DNA of 33,223 nucleotides. Source: a virus. The stretch covers positions 1-33,223 of the IMG/VR virus record IMGVR_UViG_3300027849_000034. One strand, given 5' to 3'. Each line of letters opens with the position of its first letter. Positions within the stretch are counted from its first letter, which is position 1. The translations under genes and the position numbers were made by a program. The notes beneath the pieces were generated by a model that searched no databases, was not told the DNA's origin, and worked only from the letters and a program-made list of their open reading frames with translations. Shown piece by piece: positions 1 to 6,217 of the stretch.

Positions 1-64
1 GTTCCTTCGGTATCGCTATCGGTGAGGTGCCTCCCCACATTACTTCTTTAAATCGTTCCCACAT
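1..64 (-). CDS. Partial hypothetical protein downstream of queE
   Basis: An open frame starts with ATG at 64, two bases after the queE stop, and runs off the left edge of the window, so only about 21 residues are visible (MWERFKEVMWGG followed by TSPIAIPKE). A G-rich ribosome binding site (GGGGGA) lies just upstream of the ATG. The tight spacing suggests it is translated from the queE transcript. Too little is visible to name it. Other deazaguanine-pathway genes often sit beside phage queE, but nothing in these residues identifies one. Confidence 0.55.
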   Translation of the reverse strand, partial: MWERFKEVMWGGTSPIAIPKE

Positions 65-65
65 T

Positions 66-953
66 TTATGTCCCCCATGCGTTGCCGAAGAGATCTATAT
101 GTAATCGAGGACTAAATTTATATCCAGTCTTCATACATGCCTCTGCTACGTCTTTTGCTGTTAGTGCTTGTTGTTCCATTGTTGCGCCTTCTGGCATACA
201 ATATACCGAATGTATCTGTACCCCACTTTTCTGATACTGTAGAACAAAATAGTCTACCTCAGTAAAGTCTTCTATATCACGAACAACAAATTTGTTATAT
301 AGAAAGCTGTTATATACCTGATTCATTGTAACCAGTGCGTCTGGAATACATGCCTCGTCTTGCTTTTCACCACTAAGGCTTAGCTTAGGAGATGTACTCC
401 ATGTTACATGTACTTTATCGTGGTTCGCATTAAAAAACTCTACTAGTGCTGGTGTAACCTTTTGTGTGCCATTAGTTTCAAACGTTACATTCTTTAATCC
501 TATGTTCATACACATTTGTATGAGCTCAGGCCATACTCTCTGCCAGCCTAACAAAGGTTCACCACCTGTAATAACTAAATGTATGTCTTCCTTCTCATCA
601 AACTTCCCATTAGGTAGTAGGCTGACGATATGTTCAAATACCTCATCAGAAGTCTTTGTCATTTGTAGATGCTTATATTTCATAGCCCATGAAGCAGAAC
701 TATCACATCCAACAGGTGTAACTGGAAGTTCTGATATGTCTTTGTAAGCGTCTGGATGATTTTTATCGCCCTTAGGATCTAACATGTAGGGCATCTGATC
801 TGTAGCAAGGTAGTTGCCACGTTCCTGTCCAAAGCCTGCACACTCAAAGTTGCAACCGAAAGTTCTCAAGAATACACTAGGGACTCCTACGAATCTGCCT
901 TCGCCTTGGATGCTATAAAAAGCTTCGCTGTATCTAAGTTTTGATTGTTTCAT
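66..953 (-). CDS. queE: QueE-like 7-carboxy-7-deazaguanine synthase (radical SAM), variant cysteine spacing
   Basis: 295 residues. QueE converts 6-carboxy-tetrahydropterin to 7-carboxy-7-deazaguanine, a step toward preQ0/queuosine. In phages this can feed tRNA modification or 7-deazaguanine DNA modification that blocks restriction enzymes. The N-terminus has the QueE signature FYSIQGEG (12-19) and VFLRTFGCNFEC (27-38), then an ITGGEPLL motif for SAM binding and an ETNGT motif. The cluster cysteines are unusual: C34 and C38 have the normal CX3C spacing, but residue 41 is Phe, and the expected third cysteine with its CDS-type context appears at C83 (GCDSSASW). This reads as a roughly 42-residue insertion between the second and third cluster cysteines. 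It lies downstream of gp55 with its own sigma70-type promoter. Function by family is likely; the exact product is inferred. Confidence 0.85.
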   Translation of the reverse strand: MKQSKLRYSEAFYSIQGEGRFVGVPSVFLRTFGCNFECAGFGQERGNYLATDQMPYMLDPKGDKNHPDAYKDISELPVTPVGCDSSASWAMKYKHLQMTKTSDEVFEHIVSLLPNGKFDEKEDIHLVITGGEPLLGWQRVWPELIQMCMNIGLKNVTFETNGTQKVTPALVEFFNANHDKVHVTWSTSPKLSLSGEKQDEACIPDALVTMNQVYNSFLYNKFVVRDIEDFTEVDYFVLQYQKSGVQIHSVYCMPEGATMEQQALTAKDVAEACMKTGYKFSPRLHIDLFGNAWGT

Positions 954-961
954 AATATGGT

Positions 962-990
962 ATTATATATAAGTCCTAGGTAGAAGTCAA
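962..990 (-). promoter_or_regulatory. Sigma70 early promoter for queE
   Basis: Read on the minus strand, TTGACT (990-985) and TATAAT (967-962) are separated by exactly 17 bases. The -35 box overlaps the gp55 stop codon at 987-989. The predicted transcription start (about 955) lies only a couple of bases before the queE ATG at 953, so the mRNA would be nearly leaderless, and no Shine-Dalgarno sequence is visible in that gap. Confidence 0.75.
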
Positions 991-1652
991 GACATAAATT
1001 CGTCGTTTGGTTGACCGTTTTCTTCAATTACTTTCTCGGTGGGGTTAAGTGCCTCTGCTTCTGCCTCTGCTGCTGCCAAAGCCTCTGCTGCTTTAATTTT
1101 TTCGTCTAAGTATTTAGGTCTACGTTTAGGCATCTTCTTGCCTTCGTTCTGTTTGTCTGCTTTAATATTATCTGCTTCAGCTTGTTCAATAATATTTCTC
1201 ATATAACCTAAGTAGTCGTTAGTGTGTTCAGTACCGTCTGCACTATTCTCTAGAATCTGTTCAATGTCTAACGATTTAATGTACTTGAACTTTGTTTCCA
1301 TCTGACGCTTCTCTTTCTGAATACGTCTAATGAATGCGTAGTATGTTATTTGTGTGAAGTAAGCAAAGGGATTAGATGATTTTGCTGGATCAAAGTTGTG
1401 CATATATGTAAGACAGTTTTCAATGCCGTCTAGGATCATTTCATCTCTGAATGTATAGTTTACAAAGTTTGCCTTGTAAGCTAAATGGTTTGCAATCTTA
1501 ACAAAACATTCTCCGATGTAGTTTGTTACACGTGGTTTTTCTTCACCACTCTCTTCTGCTTCCAACCTGGAAGTACGGTACTCAGATATCCTTGCTAAGA
1601 ATTCTTTGTTGTCAATGTAATGTGCCGAGTTTGGGTCACGTCTTTTAGCCAT
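987..1652 (-). CDS. gp55: Late-transcription sigma factor gp55
   Basis: 221 residues. T4 gp55 is a minimal sigma factor that replaces host sigma70 on RNA polymerase and recognises the TATAAATA late promoter, with the sliding clamp as activator. The sigma region-2-like core is visible at about 68-118 (FRDEMILDGIENCLTYMHNF, then the aromatic/basic helix YYAFIRRIQKEKRQ). N- and C-termini are charged and low in complexity, with an Ala/Glu-rich stretch near 190-205. The start is supported by AAGGAG upstream of the ATG. It is last in the uvsY-uvsW-Sm-like-gp55 operon, so it would be made early. Many exact TATAAATA sites in this window are its expected targets. Family assignment is confident; clamp contacts cannot be read directly. 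Confidence 0.9.
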   Translation of the reverse strand: MAKRRDPNSAHYIDNKEFLARISEYRTSRLEAEESGEEKPRVTNYIGECFVKIANHLAYKANFVNYTFRDEMILDGIENCLTYMHNFDPAKSSNPFAYFTQITYYAFIRRIQKEKRQMETKFKYIKSLDIEQILENSADGTEHTNDYLGYMRNIIEQAEADNIKADKQNEGKKMPKRRPKYLDEKIKAAEALAAAEAEAEALNPTEKVIEENGQPNDEFMS

Positions 1653-1664
1653 AATATATACTCC

Positions 1665-2072
1665 TTAATGTATTTGTTTTTTATCTATTGCTTCTGCATA
1701 ATCTAGTAATTCTTCTAGCTCCTCAAAACTATTTTCTTCTTGGGGAGCCTCTTCTTCTTCACCGATAAAACTACCGGTCCAGTTTGTTGATTCAAGATAA
1801 ATCTGATCAACCATTCTATGATAACCTTCATGGAAACTTAGTTGTAATTCTGCTGTTGTAATAACATGCTGAGAATCTATTGTAAATGTTTGTCCTTCGG
1901 CAATTGCTATCCAAGGCCTAAGATTAATCTGTTCACCTATTAGTCCAGGGATATTAGATACCTGGCTTACTAATTCTATTGGGTGTGTTATCTCTATAGA
2001 ATCAGGGCCGAGCTCTACCTTACCTACTAGTGTGGTACCGTTTGCTAATTTAACTATGATAGGTTCAGACAT
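1665..2072 (-). CDS. Small Sm-like beta-barrel protein with acidic tail
   Basis: 135 residues. The N-terminal part (IIVKLANGTTLVGKVE, then SIEITHPIELV) has the strand-turn-strand pattern of an Sm/LSm-type barrel. The C-terminal 30 residues are very acidic (GEEEEAPQEE followed by FEELEELLDYAEAI), like a flexible peptide that docks on a partner. Its ATG overlaps the uvsW stop by 8 bases and gp55 starts 12 bases after its end, so it is translated within the recombination/late-transcription operon. Similar small proteins occur in marine T4-like phages without a known function. A role as RNA-binding factor or transcription accessory protein is possible but only inferred from fold-like pattern and neighbours. 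Confidence 0.6.
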   Translation of the reverse strand: MSEPIIVKLANGTTLVGKVELGPDSIEITHPIELVSQVSNIPGLIGEQINLRPWIAIAEGQTFTIDSQHVITTAELQLSFHEGYHRMVDQIYLESTNWTGSFIGEEEEAPQEENSFEELEELLDYAEAIDKKQIH

Positions 2073-3531
2073 CTAATTTTACCAGTTTATAATCGAAACC
2101 TTCTTCGTTATAAATCTTGATCCTCTCAATTAAGTGATACAAAGTATAATTCTTTTTGGACTTCCATGATAAATCATCACCAATATCAAACAAATTACAT
2201 CTAGTCTTCTGTCCACCTCGTCTGAGTCCTCTACCTATACTCTGTAAATTTCTTATCCTGCTCTTACTAGGTGAAGCGAAAACAATATTATGTAAGTTCC
2301 TTATATTTATACCTGTAGAAAACGTTCCGTATGATGCAACTATTATAGCATCTTTTTCCTTCTCTGTCAATGCCCGAATTCCTTCTCTGGTTTCCGTGTC
2401 AGTACCACCATAGACAAAGAACACTTTCCTATCACCTTTAGCAGATTGTTTAATCATATCGTATATAACCTTTCCATGTTTTTCTACATACTGGAATAAC
2501 ACTAGAGTATTACCGTCTTGTGCCAAAGTAAGGTTCTTAATTATATTGTTCCTTGCCTCACATTTAACGATCCAATCTATCTCTTCCTGGTATGTTGACT
2601 TAGAGAGTATTTTCTTATCCTCATCCTTATGGTTTATTGTACAACATATAATCTTTAGCTCTGCTAGTTGTTTGTCGTCCATTAACTTTTTAGTTGTTGT
2701 AACTTTATGTGTCTGTCCAAACACACCTTCTAATACTAGTTTATGAGTCTTTGTGCCATCTAGAGTACCCGTAGTTCCTATTCTATAAGGTGTATTAACA
2801 CACTTGTTCATAAGAGTTGTTAGGGATTTAGCCTTAAATAAATGTGCCTCGTCTCCATACATAACATCAAATTCTGCAAACCAACTCTTAGGATACTTGT
2901 AGATAGATTGCCATGTACTTATTGTAACAGGGAAGTCATTAGTCTTTTCTTTACCGCCATATATTTTATGGCAGTTGTCTTGTACCTTCCAGCCATTTGC
3001 TGTAGAATAGTCTGCAAAGTCACCGTACATTTGTTCTACCAGTGATGTAGTAGGTACAATAATTAATTGTTTCCTACCCTTTATCTGATGATAACGAATG
3101 AGGCTGTAAATGATAAGAGACTTACCACTAGCAGTAGGAGATAGTAGTAGAGTCCTTCCAGTTTTAATAGAGTGGGTGACTGCTTCTTTTTGATAGTCCC
3201 GAATCTCGATATCTTTTTCATCGCTTTGTAATTTAAGCTCCTTAGTAAATTTTTCTATGTCAAGTGTTTCGCCTATTTCAGGCATGTTAACTTCTATTGG
3301 GTACTCTAATGTTTGAGCAAACTCTTTCAAGTAAGGTAGTAATCCAATGTACAATTCTTTGGTGTACATACTATATAATCTAGCCTTGCCGTCCCACATT
3401 CTGTTTCTATACATGGGCATAAACTTGGCACCCGGTACATCGAATGTAAAGAAGTCGTTTATCTCAGAGTCGGTACTTAAATCAGTATCAACATGTAGAT
3501 AAACCTCATCTTTCTTGGTAACTGTTATCAT
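2065..3531 (-). CDS. uvsW: UvsW RNA-DNA/DNA helicase
   Basis: 488 residues, the usual size for UvsW. UvsW is a superfamily 2 helicase that unwinds branched DNA and R-loops, shutting down origin-dependent replication and driving recombination-dependent replication. Visible motifs: Walker A SPTASGKS at 131-138, Walker B DEAH at 227-230, and a C-terminal motif VI-like segment ending in QSIGRGLRRGG. The N-terminal 100 residues match the UvsW substrate-binding region (MYRNRMWDGKARLY). The start overlaps the uvsY stop by four bases (ATGA), indicating translational coupling with the mediator protein it works with. Confidence 0.93.
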   Translation of the reverse strand: MITVTKKDEVYLHVDTDLSTDSEINDFFTFDVPGAKFMPMYRNRMWDGKARLYSMYTKELYIGLLPYLKEFAQTLEYPIEVNMPEIGETLDIEKFTKELKLQSDEKDIEIRDYQKEAVTHSIKTGRTLLLSPTASGKSLIIYSLIRYHQIKGRKQLIIVPTTSLVEQMYGDFADYSTANGWKVQDNCHKIYGGKEKTNDFPVTISTWQSIYKYPKSWFAEFDVMYGDEAHLFKAKSLTTLMNKCVNTPYRIGTTGTLDGTKTHKLVLEGVFGQTHKVTTTKKLMDDKQLAELKIICCTINHKDEDKKILSKSTYQEEIDWIVKCEARNNIIKNLTLAQDGNTLVLFQYVEKHGKVIYDMIKQSAKGDRKVFFVYGGTDTETREGIRALTEKEKDAIIVASYGTFSTGINIRNLHNIVFASPSKSRIRNLQSIGRGLRRGGQKTRCNLFDIGDDLSWKSKKNYTLYHLIERIKIYNEEGFDYKLVKLDV

Positions 3532-3971
3532 ATAATTCCGTTAGTAAACTTGGTCCATTCAATGGCGTTTTTAATATCGAATGATCTACTATTAATAGAC
3601 TTCATTATATAATCGCATTGTGTAAGACATGTATTAATGTACTCAACTTTATCTGTTAGTCTAATTACATCTGCATCTGTATCTAGGTACTCATTCATCT
3701 GATTATTCAAAGGAGCGTTTCCTAAGTACTGATCCCAGCCTAAATTGTTAAGTTCTTTTTGGTCCAACTCACCGCGAAAGTACTTCCACTTCACACGCCT
3801 GAGACTTAATAGATCTGATTGAGACTTTCTAAGTTGTAATTTAAATGTTGTTAATTGGTTCAGGTATTTTGAGTGTAGTTCTGGTATTCGTGTAGATTCC
3901 TGTCCTAGGTTAAGTTCATTAACCTTACAGTCTATACTCCATTCATCTTGTATTTCGTTAAGCGTTTTCAC
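3528..3971 (-). CDS. uvsY: UvsY recombination mediator
   Basis: 147 residues, close to T4 UvsY. UvsY loads the UvsX recombinase onto ssDNA coated with gp32. Visible are the helical charged N-terminal half, the segment LRRVKWKYFRGEL that resembles the ssDNA-binding region, and the C-terminal IEWTKFTNGI common in the family. It is first in the early operon and has a consensus sigma70 promoter immediately upstream. A purine-rich GAAGGTG precedes the ATG. Confidence 0.88.
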   Translation of the reverse strand: MKTLNEIQDEWSIDCKVNELNLGQESTRIPELHSKYLNQLTTFKLQLRKSQSDLLSLRRVKWKYFRGELDQKELNNLGWDQYLGNAPLNNQMNEYLDTDADVIRLTDKVEYINTCLTQCDYIMKSINSRSFDIKNAIEWTKFTNGII

Positions 3972-3996
3972 ACATCACCTTCTTTATAATATATAC

Positions 3997-4025
3997 ATTA
4001 TACGACTATTGACTGCTTATGTCAA
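3997..4025 (-). promoter_or_regulatory. Consensus sigma70 promoter for uvsY-uvsW-Sm-like-gp55
   Basis: On the minus strand TTGACA (4025-4020) and TATAAT (4002-3997) are both perfect consensus hexamers with a 17-base spacer. This predicts strong early transcription by unmodified host polymerase. A short hairpin (GTACC...GGTAC, 4035-4048) overlapping the end of the upstream tail-like gene may weakly separate the late operon above from this early unit, although no long T-run follows it. Confidence 0.85.
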
Positions 4026-4047
4026 CGTTTAATTGTACCGTTTGGTA

Positions 4048-4620
4048 CTAAGGAGTTTCAAGTGTGAAAGAGGTATATCTAAACATAGCCACTCCCACCA
4101 TATACTCCGTGGAACCAGTTGATATCTCAAAATCTAGTCCCTGAATACTTACAGGAAACGCGTCCTTAAAGTTTATCTTTTGTATTGGGTTGTTGTTTGA
4201 ATCTAAGATCATTAGTGTAGCATCACTATATGATGTAGAGCCTCCATCCGAGTCTGGGAATCTATATCCCTGTGATAGTCCGTAAGCTGCGTGTTGTTTA
4301 GAATCTTCTGGAAACCCCAACCCAACCATCCAATTGTATAGCTCTTTATAGTTAATCATGTCCTCTTGTATAAGGAATCTAATCATTAACTGTCCAAATT
4401 CTATCTTCTCGCCTGGGTGAGGTATGTCTACTAGTGGTGTTGATTGTACGGCAGGCATCATATTCATCTCTGGAATGTTAGCTGCTTGGCAAAAATATGA
4501 AACGTTTGGAATATTGTGGACTTGGAACTTAAAACCATTAGGTCGTAAGTAATCTAGCTCGTTAGGATTGTTTGAGGACCACGATGCTTCTGTTACATTT
4601 GTTATGTTGGTTGTTGTCAT
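4048..4620 (-). CDS. Second tail-tube-like (gp19-fold) virion protein
   Basis: 190 residues. The layout matches tail-tube proteins of the gp19 type: an N-terminal FKFQVHNIP strand, a central segment with IRFLIQEDMINYKELYNWM like the gp19 segment before its conserved FEKWM, a late FKDAFPVSIQGLDFE that parallels HDAFPINMSEIALQYAQ in gp19 of this window, and a final FRYTSFTLETP strand. It is therefore a paralogue or a baseplate-tube initiator (T4 gp54 and gp48 share the tube fold) rather than the main tube. It lies 9 bases after iscA and probably shares the late transcript of iscU-iscA. It has a single cysteine (in SYFCQAAN), so it is not an obvious Fe-S protein itself. Confidence 0.65.
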   Translation of the reverse strand: MTTTNITNVTEASWSSNNPNELDYLRPNGFKFQVHNIPNVSYFCQAANIPEMNMMPAVQSTPLVDIPHPGEKIEFGQLMIRFLIQEDMINYKELYNWMVGLGFPEDSKQHAAYGLSQGYRFPDSDGGSTSYSDATLMILDSNNNPIQKINFKDAFPVSIQGLDFEISTGSTEYMVGVAMFRYTSFTLETP

Positions 4621-4629
4621 TTCTTATTC

Positions 4630-5004
4630 CTAGTTGAACCCTACACTAATACCACAACCACATGAGGATGACTGTTGAGGATTCCTATATTCAAATCCCT
4701 CATTAAGTCCTTCAACCTTCCAAGCAATAGTAGTGCCTTCTAAATACATTTCTGACATAGGATCAAGCCAAAGAGTAAAATCACCAAAGTCTATTGGTAT
4801 ATCTGCATCTTCACCTTTTTCTGCATAATTAAATTCGTATGCAAAACCAGCACAACCTCCACCTGTTAAACCAAATCTAACTCCTGCAACTCCTTTGTCC
4901 TTAATCTTCTTTACGACTTCTACTAATGCGTCTTCTGTAAAGTCAACAATAGGACCACGTGAAGTGGCTATCATCATTGGGTCAAACGTTTTCGGTTGTG
5001 TCAA
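4630..5004 (-). CDS. iscA: IscA/HesB-type Fe-S cluster carrier
   Basis: 124 residues. A-type carriers accept a cluster from a scaffold and pass it to apo-proteins. The three ligand cysteines are present: C51 in GGGCAGFAYEF and C115/C117 in SSSCGCGISVGF near the C-terminus, matching the C-X63-C-X-C pattern of the family. The likely start is TTG at 5004 because GGAGGA lies seven bases upstream; an internal ATG at 4977 has no ribosome binding site. The gene overlaps iscU by 23 bases, so the two are translationally coupled. Expression is expected from the late promoter before iscU. Family is certain; whether it serves host or virion proteins is unknown. Confidence 0.92.
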   Translation of the reverse strand: MTQPKTFDPMMIATSRGPIVDFTEDALVEVVKKIKDKGVAGVRFGLTGGGCAGFAYEFNYAEKGEDADIPIDFGDFTLWLDPMSEMYLEGTTIAWKVEGLNEGFEYRNPQQSSSCGCGISVGFN

Positions 5005-5431
5005 GGTCCGGTCCTCCGTTGTGTAATCTATGGGCTTTCTTTTCGTCCCAATGTGTTAGTGCTTTTTTAATACTATCTTCTGCTAATACAGAACAATGTA
5101 ACTTAATAGGCGGTAACTCTAATGCGTCTGCTATATCTTTATCTTTAATTAATAGAGCCTCAGTCATTGTTAAGCCTTTAAGCATTTCAACAAACATTGT
5201 AGAACTAGCTATTGCTGAACCACAACCGTAAGTTTTAAATTTAACATCCTCTATGATGTCTGTATCAGGATTTACTTTTAAATCTAGTTTCATAACGTCA
5301 CCGCATGCTGGTGCTCCAGCCATGCCTGTAGCTACATTTGGGTCTTTAGGATCGAACCTACCTACGCCATGTGCCGCTGGATTATCTAAAACATCTTGAA
5401 ATCTCTGTACTACCTTATCTGAATATGCCAT
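4982..5431 (-). CDS. iscU: IscU-type Fe-S cluster scaffold
   Basis: 149 residues, about 20 longer than E. coli IscU because of a C-terminal tail (AHRLHNGGPD to the end). IscU assembles [2Fe-2S]/[4Fe-4S] clusters using sulfur from IscS. All active residues are present: C43 in GAPACGDVMKL, the conserved D45, C70 in FKTYGCGSAIASS, and H112/C113 in LHCSVLAED. LPPIK at 107-111 corresponds to the LPPVK motif bound by the HscA chaperone, so the viral protein appears built to plug into a host Isc machinery. No iscS, hscA, hscB or fdx is seen nearby. An exact late promoter lies about 20 bases upstream, followed by GAGGAAG. Confidence 0.94.
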   Translation of the reverse strand: MAYSDKVVQRFQDVLDNPAAHGVGRFDPKDPNVATGMAGAPACGDVMKLDLKVNPDTDIIEDVKFKTYGCGSAIASSTMFVEMLKGLTMTEALLIKDKDIADALELPPIKLHCSVLAEDSIKKALTHWDEKKAHRLHNGGPDLDTTENV

Positions 5432-5451
5432 TTTTACTTCCTCTTATACTG

Positions 5452-5459
5452 TATTTATA
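5452..5459 (-). promoter_or_regulatory. T4-type late promoter for iscU-iscA-tail-like gene
   Basis: An exact TATAAATA on the minus strand 21 bases upstream of the iscU ATG. Spacing leaves a short leader with a good ribosome binding site. Confidence 0.8.
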
Positions 5460-5504
5460 ATACTTTATATGTAACCAGATGTCAATAGGGATAAATACCT
5501 TTTG

Positions 5505-5512
5505 TATAAATA
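5505..5512 (+). promoter_or_regulatory. T4-type late promoter for the 73-codon plus-strand gene
   Basis: Exact TATAAATA on the plus strand, 48 bases before the ATG at 5561. A near-match GATAAATA lies at 5490-5497. Together with the minus-strand site at 5452-5459 this makes a divergent late promoter region of about 130 bases. Confidence 0.75.
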
Positions 5513-5515
5513 ATA

Positions 5516-5534
5516 ACGTACCATTAAGGTACGT
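5516..5534 (+). promoter_or_regulatory. 5'-terminal mRNA hairpin
   Basis: ACGTACC and GGTACGT form a perfect 7-bp stem with an ATTAA loop. Given the late promoter at 5505-5512, the hairpin sits at or within a few bases of the expected 5' end of the transcript. Such 5' hairpins can protect phage mRNAs from decay. It is followed by a CA dinucleotide run (5538-5550) and the ribosome binding site AGGAGA. Confidence 0.55.
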
Positions 5535-5560
5535 CATACACACACACACAGGAGAACAAT

Positions 5561-5782
5561 ATGACAAACACAACCAATAAATCAGGCTTTGAGATCAGAG
5601 CAGAATTACTTAATCAAGCACATCGCATGTTAAGTGAGAACAATCAAAGAGAAGCTGATGAAATATATGCTCACAACGACAGTTATCCAAATGATAAAAA
5701 AGGGCTTAAAGTTAGCCCAATTTTAGCTAGAGATATAGTAGTTGTTGCTAAAGAGCTTAACGAGTTTGTTACCCAACAATAA
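5561..5782 (+). CDS. Small conserved phage protein, monocistronic late gene
   Basis: 73 residues (begins MTNTTNKSGFEIRAELL). It is soluble, helical and charged, with no cysteine, signal or membrane segment. Similar short proteins with a KSGFEIRA-like start are recalled from marine T4-like phages, without known function. It stands alone on the plus strand with a complete set of expression signals: exact late promoter, 5' hairpin, AGGAGA ribosome binding site 7 bases before the ATG, and a strong terminator 18 bases after the stop. This suggests an abundant late product such as a virion-associated or DNA-associated protein, but no function can be assigned from sequence. Confidence 0.85.
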   Translation: MTNTTNKSGFEIRAELLNQAHRMLSENNQREADEIYAHNDSYPNDKKGLKVSPILARDIVVVAKELNEFVTQQ

Positions 5783-5800
5783 ACTCTGATAGTCAAAGAA

Positions 5801-5827
5801 AAGGGCTACTTTCGTAGCCCTTTTTTT
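5801..5827 (+). terminator. Rho-independent terminator (plus strand, possibly bidirectional)
   Basis: AAGGGCTAC and GTAGCCCTT form a 9-bp stem with a TTTC loop, followed by seven T on the plus strand. On the minus strand a run of A/G complements gives a weaker U-tract, so it may also end the lipoprotein transcript, whose stop codon is at 5830. Confidence 0.9.
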
Positions 5828-5829
5828 AT

Positions 5830-6105
5830 TCAGTCCTGTTTAGGATCTTGAAGTTCGTCGGTTTGTTCATCAATCTCCGTGACTACTGTATCGACAACAC
5901 CTTCAGCTGCGTCCGCTGCTGTAGATACAATGTCTGAAGCATCTCTAAGAACAGCACTACCAATGTTACCTGCTGTTTTGACAGATGTGTCTATAATGCT
6001 AGTAGTTACTTCCTTCCCACCTTCTATAACGGCTCCAATTGAAGCACATGATGGTAAGAATCCTACAAAACCGAGGACTGCAATAATAGTGAATAACTTA
6101 TTCAT
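5830..6105 (-). CDS. Small phage lipoprotein
   Basis: 91 residues. It begins with a lipoprotein signal peptide (MNKLFTIIAVLGFVGF) ending in the lipobox LPSC, so cleavage before C20 and lipidation are expected. The rest is a small-residue-rich amphipathic helix (many Ala/Thr/Val/Asp) with an acidic C-terminus (DELQDPKQD). It has its own late promoter (6151-6158), is separated from gp23 by a terminator, and is followed by the terminator at 5801-5827. A late-made phage lipoprotein could act in superinfection exclusion or lysis, but no spanin or Imm signature is visible and no function is claimed. Confidence 0.8.
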   Translation of the reverse strand: MNKLFTIIAVLGFVGFLPSCASIGAVIEGGKEVTTSIIDTSVKTAGNIGSAVLRDASDIVSTAADAAEGVVDTVVTEIDEQTDELQDPKQD

Positions 6106-6150
6106 ATATTATACCTCGTTAATGTCTAAACGTTGTTGTAAAGACGCTAC

Positions 6151-6158
6151 TATTTATA
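6151..6158 (-). promoter_or_regulatory. T4-type late promoter for the lipoprotein
   Basis: Exact TATAAATA on the minus strand, 46 bases upstream of the lipoprotein ATG and just beyond the gp23 terminator. Confidence 0.75.
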
Positions 6159-6163
6159 AAAGT

Positions 6164-6191
6164 CAAAAAAACGGGCTACTTAGTAGCCCGT
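6164..6191 (-). terminator. Rho-independent terminator after gp23
   Basis: Read on the minus strand, ACGGGCTAC and GTAGCCCGT form a 9-bp stem with a 3-base loop, followed by a run of T (6171-6165). It sits 27 bases after the gp23 stop. The core GGGCTAC/GTAGCCC stem is identical to that of the terminator at 5801-5827. Confidence 0.9.
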
Positions 6192-6217
6192 TCTAATTCT
6201 ATTCCTAGAAACCTAAA

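Noticed and set aside
2304-2311. TATAAATA on the minus strand inside uvsW
   Set aside because: It lies within coding sequence far from the next start and fits chance in AT-rich DNA; a weak internal late promoter for gp55 cannot be excluded.
4048-4620. Naming the tail-like protein gp54
   Set aside because: T4 gp54 is much longer (about 320 residues). The fold pattern fits the gp19/gp54/gp48 group, but the exact equivalent cannot be chosen from sequence alone.
5538-5550. CA dinucleotide run as a microsatellite
   Set aside because: Only about six units long and inside an mRNA leader; more likely an unstructured leader than an unstable repeat.
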